The notes below the pieces were generated by a model that saw only the letters and a program-made list of their open reading frames with translations, was not told the origin of the DNA and did no database searches. From Agrypnia vestita (Eukaryota; Arthropoda; Insecta; Trichoptera; Phryganeidae), in contig JADDOH010007988.1 in the NCBI GenBank assembly GCA_016648135.1, forward strand, positions 1-64,000: a stretch of 64,000 nt of DNA. The letters are read 5' to 3'. Below, piece after piece: positions 60,140 through 64,000 of this stretch (position 1 is the stretch's first letter; each line of letters opens with the position of its first letter). A program made the position numbers and the translations under genes.

Positions 60140-61320
60140 TTGGTTGTTTTCGAAATAAATTCGTTATCGCTTTGTCAGGACTAATATTTTGAATCACGAT
60201 TTGGGCGCGAATCTTCGCCAGCGTTCGGGAATCTCCGCATTTTAACCGAAGTAGTGCCCTAATGAGAGGGCGGACCACCCAGTCATATCTCCCCCCTCCC
60301 CCACCCCCGCACACCCGCCGAAGCACATACATCATAAGCGGATGCCCGAAATCCCTAACAAAAATATATAATAATGTATTCAAAAAACTGGATCCTGGAG
60401 CTCTCGCTCTAACATTGCCTCTGATCTCTCGCTCACGGGGTCCGGATTATGCAGAGTATCATAAAAAGTGGCAAACAAACTTAAACTAATCCGCAAACGG
60501 ATATAAACAACTTTTCTACAACTCGACTACTGTTAGGGATTGATTTATGCTTTTTACTAGGACCTATTTACTTTAACGATGTAATATTATTTCTCATTTT
60601 GATGAAGCGTTGTAAGGAATGATAGAGTTTTTATGCTAAGCGGTATTTCATTTTCTTTCACCTGTATCGCACGCCGTGTTTCGGAAAATACATTGTTGCT
60701 CGGGTCCTTTGTTGAAGTTACTTTAAATTTGATCAAACTTTCGATTAGTTTTGAGATAAATCAAATAGGCACCGCGTAAGAAAAAACAAAAATGCTTTTA
60801 TGATAATGTCAAATTAGTGGGACAGTCTGGTGTTTTTCAGTTGGTGCCTCTAATAAACTGGCCTGTGTTGAGTTTTGAAGACGCTTGCAAGAGGCTTTAG
60901 GTCAGTTATTGTTTATTAGGTGATGCTCTGAAGATAAATTATTTTTTTGTTTTATCTTCGGCAACATTTTCTTTTTATAGCGACTCGGCAGGAGTGCACC
61001 ATATTCAAACTATAAGAGTTAGTTGAGCGTAGCCCAACTCGACTTTCCTTTAGATTTGAATTATAAGTAAGTATTTAAAAAAAAATTGTATTAAATAAAA
61101 AAATCGTATTGTGAAACGAATTCATACGTAAATATTCTGCTATTTATCTAATTTTTTAGTAAATCTATAAAGAAAGAATCATTAAATTGTAGACGCTTGA
61201 AGTTATTTCTTTTTTAATTTTATTATTTTTGAATTTCATTTAAAATAGAAATTACAAATATGTAATAAGTAAAGAAAGACAATACGATTTTTTTTAAATT
61301 AAATATAATATAAAATTTCA
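60140..61320. other. Stretch without a recognisable gene
   Basis: 60200-60430 is GC-richer, with a CCCCCCTCCCCCACCCCCGC tract. The remainder is AT-rich. Confidence 0.4.
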
Positions 61321-61325
61321 CCCTA

Positions 61326-61450
61326 AGCTAATTAACTATCACGTCGTTTATCTGCAGTGGTAGGAAGAAAGGATAGAGCGCCACACTCTTCTATCCTGGC
61401 ACACCACTTTTGCTTTAAACACATTCATACATCTTCTCATTTTAAGACTG
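61326..61450 (-). mobile_element. LINE 3' end, minus strand
   Basis: The minus strand reads KAKVVCQDRRVWRSILSSYH, nearly identical to the protein end at 33050-33130, followed by AACGACGTGATAGTTAATT. It is a third copy of the same LINE family 3' end, truncated at about 61450. Confidence 0.75.
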
Positions 61451-61459
61451 ATTCACTCT

Positions 61460-61858
61460 CTCTCTCACCCTAGTCTTGATTACAAATTTAGAATAAGTTA
61501 TCATTTTTATTGCAGTGATATTGACATTTACTTAATTAATCGAAAAAACTTTTCTTAAAATTTTATTATTAATAGATATTCTTTATTTTTGTATTTCGAT
61601 GTGCTTAAATATTTTTTTATAAAATACAGTGGTAATTATTCAACATGAAATCACAGAGACCGAAATATGTATTTAAAAACATGTTCTTCTTAAAATAAAT
61701 TAAAAAACGTCATCCTACTCAATGGGAAGTTAAGTCTTAAAGTAGGTAATAAACAGTAAGCAATTCATAAGGCCGATAGATTATCTGGGTAATGGATAAA
61801 TTGATAAATTGATAATTAAAAATTGGTACATCGGACAAACTTCTAGAAATTTCAACCA
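61460..61858. other. AT-rich stretch without a gene
   Basis: CTCTCTCTCTC at about 61457; otherwise nothing. Confidence 0.5.
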
Positions 61859-62094
61859 CCAAACATTATAATTTCGTTGTCTGTCCGTCTGTCTATCTGT
61901 CTGTCTCCATAACTTCGTTTATGGCCGGAGATTGGGCTTGAACCCCGGGCCACCAAATCCGAACCAGCCGATGAACGCATGTGACTACGGCCGCCTCTCC
62001 GTAGACTGCCAAAAAGATGTTATAAATTTATTCCTACCAGGGCTTGGCAAAGACACGAACTAATGTTCCCTCATTTTTGACGGGTTACAGCTAT
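61859..62094 (+). mobile_element. Helitron copy, slightly decayed ends
   Basis: Begins CCAAACATTATAATTTCG (TC changed to CC) and ends GGGTTACAGCTAT (CTAG changed to CTAT), between A and T. The hairpin has one mismatch (CCCTCA/TGACGG). It carries GTCTGTCTATCTGTCTGTC near the 5' end and the antisense tRNA-like segment GGCTTGAACCCCGGG. 236 bp. Confidence 0.8.
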
Positions 62095-62099
62095 TATTC

Positions 62100-63470
62100 T
62101 TAGTATTTTTTCTATTCTTAGTATATCTACAGTACAGCTAGTATTCTTATTCTTATATAAGTGATAAAAATAAATAAATTTTGTTATTAATAATATTAAT
62201 AACGTCTTTATTTCTTTTTGAATAAATTATTATTCCGTTTGTAATACCTACCATGAATGAAAAATAACACTCGCGTTCTCATTTTGCAATTTGGGAAAAG
62301 TAAATTAAAATTGTTTAGCAGCAGATTTATTATCATAAAAGTGAATGTAATTGTTTTTATTATTACATAATTTAACAAAAGTTTAATGTCACGTCTGTCA
62401 ACCCTGCACAGGGGAGTTCATTTGTAGCAAAGCGTAGTCGGTAATAATTTTTCCACGCTTTGCGTCAGCAGGGCTGCCTCTCCGCCGACATTCGTTACCT
62501 GCGCCGATGCAACACACGTGGTCGTAAACTTAAAAAAATACACAAAACAATGCCAAAGCTTTGATTTATAGATAATCAGTATAATTAATGTGAACCAAGC
62601 AATAAGCCCCGCTCCAAACACAGAAACTACATAAAGGCGTGTCTCTAACAAGTAAAAGCGATCTGATCGATTTTTTGGACCACGCTGCACACCCACCAGA
62701 GGTTTGATGATGGAAAGTCGTCGTAATATAATTACCCCACAGCGATAAATTATAGTTAAGAAAAAAAAACATTATTTAAATATCGCTTAACTACTTTTCT
62801 GGTTTACCGATGATGCGGATTTAATCGTGCTTTGATTTATCGTTCCTATAAAATAAACGGCTTACTCTGTACCCCACGCGTCAATTAATAATATAGATAG
62901 GTATGTGTGGACATGCGTTAGTTTATTATTACAACATTTCGGTGTATGTTTGTAATTTGTATTCACATAAACAAATATTCTGTCAAAAATATTTGTCTCA
63001 GGTTTCCCCAAAAGGCTGTTCATTTTTCAGAAATGTAAAACTAAATTTAACCGAAGTTACCGTTACAGGTAGAGCGGATAGGAAGCCACATTACACTATA
63101 TTGCCTCTTTAAATGTTTGCAATTATTCAAGTCTGTTACTTTCATAACTGGCCAAAAATATTTTCTTCACCATCTCATGTCAAAACTTTTCAATTTTTAG
63201 TTTCAGTCGATGAAGTGCATTACGGTAATTACCTATTATTGTTAAAATGTGATTAGTGTTATTTTATTCACCATCCATAAAATAATCAAACGTTTAAACG
63301 TTAAACAAATTTATAATAATAAAAAAAATATTGGCAACACATTCTTCCGGCTGTACTCTGTGTGCCATGGGTAAAAAATCGACCTGTATGCCCGTCTATA
63401 TTAAAAGTTTGAAATTATATAAATCTTTTGCCTTCAACGCTGGTTTAATAAATTAATTCTCTTCATCATT
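62100..63470. other. Stretch without a recognisable gene
   Basis: 62400-62520 is GC-richer (TGCCTCTCCGCCGACATTCG) and may be regulatory. No coding-like frame. Confidence 0.4.
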
Positions 63471-63620
63471 TTCTCCTCACTTCTGCATTCTACATGCCCA
63501 AACTTACTTAGCAACCTTTATTAATTCTGTCAACTGTATTATTTATTGATCAATCTCTCTATTGTGTATAGATTTTCACTCAAACGCCTAACATGCTTAT
63601 TCACTATCTAAATTACTAAT
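63470..63620 (-). mobile_element. LINE fragment, very decayed
   Basis: TACATGCCCAAACTTACTTAGCAACC, read in pieces, aligns with ACATGCCCAAACCACTTGAG at 9828, which encodes the WFGHVKR region on the minus strand; AATTCTRTY and CTAACATGCT-like pieces follow in order. No frame survives. Confidence 0.4.
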
Positions 63621-64000
63621 TGCATGTACCCAGAGTTGCTCGGATACATATTTATATCCAACTATTTCAATTGGTCCGTCTGCTCATTTTTTTCTAGAAG
63701 ATATAAAAAAATACATTTGTATTGAAAAATATACAGTATTGCCATTTTATGGTAATTAGTAAGTATAAAAATAAATATATACATATAAAATTACTTATAA
63801 TAGTTTTATGGTTAGTGAGTTAATGAAGGGTATTAATTAAGAGTAGATATCATTTCTCTTTTATTCACTATTTTAAATACCATTAAAACACCTAAATTGT
63901 TAAAATCATTGAAAGTAATTCATTGACTTTCAAGAACTATTACCATCAAACTTACTAAGGATATATGAAAAGTAGATTGGTGTTAATTACTGACAAACTT

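Noticed and set aside
1..64000. CRISPR arrays, operons and ribosome binding sites
   Set aside because: The window is clearly animal nuclear DNA; the regular repeats found are minisatellites, without spacers.

Overview
This is eukaryotic, AT-rich, repeat-dense DNA. It looks like a moth or butterfly genome: the one confident gene is an insect IMP-L2 homologue, many bare stretches carry the motif GTAGGTACCTA, and the transposons (TC...CTAG Helitrons, a mariner, SAYP-ending LINEs, tRNA-derived SINEs) are of kinds common in Lepidoptera. The organism call is my recognition of these patterns, not a database match. Most of the window is non-coding. Layout: (1) 1-9.4 kb is a mosaic of locally duplicated, degenerate tandem repeats. 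It holds a GAA-rich minisatellite of about 0.9 kb, a GC-rich promoter-like block at 8.64-9.17 kb, and a broken, unrecognised reading frame on the minus strand whose end recurs 9.3 kb away as a 91-bp direct repeat. (2) 9.5-13 kb holds a LINE 3' end, a 360-bp Helitron-like element, and two hammerhead-ribozyme-like motifs that suggest Penelope-like retroelement remnants. (3) 14-24 kb is mostly bare DNA with three CpG-rich or donor-bearing blocks (14.7-15.2, 16.4-16.7 and 22.9-23.16 kb) that could be upstream promoters or non-coding exons of IMP-L2. (4) IMP-L2 lies at 26.8-28.3 kb on the plus strand: a secreted protein of two immunoglobulin domains coded in a single exon, with a plausible splice acceptor just upstream. 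(5) 28.4-43 kb holds a full-length Helitron (762 bp, 3' hairpin), a TA-flanked palindromic MITE, head-to-head LINE fragments and SINEs. (6) At 43.7-44.12 kb a strong CpG-rich block contains what looks like the first coding exon of a second plus-strand gene: a consensus ATG, a signal-peptide-like stretch and a CAG/GTAAAA donor. Its later exons are not seen, so the right-hand 20 kb may be its first intron. (7) 44.2-64 kb holds decayed LINE tails, a complete but dead mariner with perfect terminal repeats, three further Helitron copies and more MITEs and SINEs. The two genes appear independent. Nothing shows them acting together, apart from both being predicted to enter the secretory pathway. Reading frames other than those listed look like chance frames.
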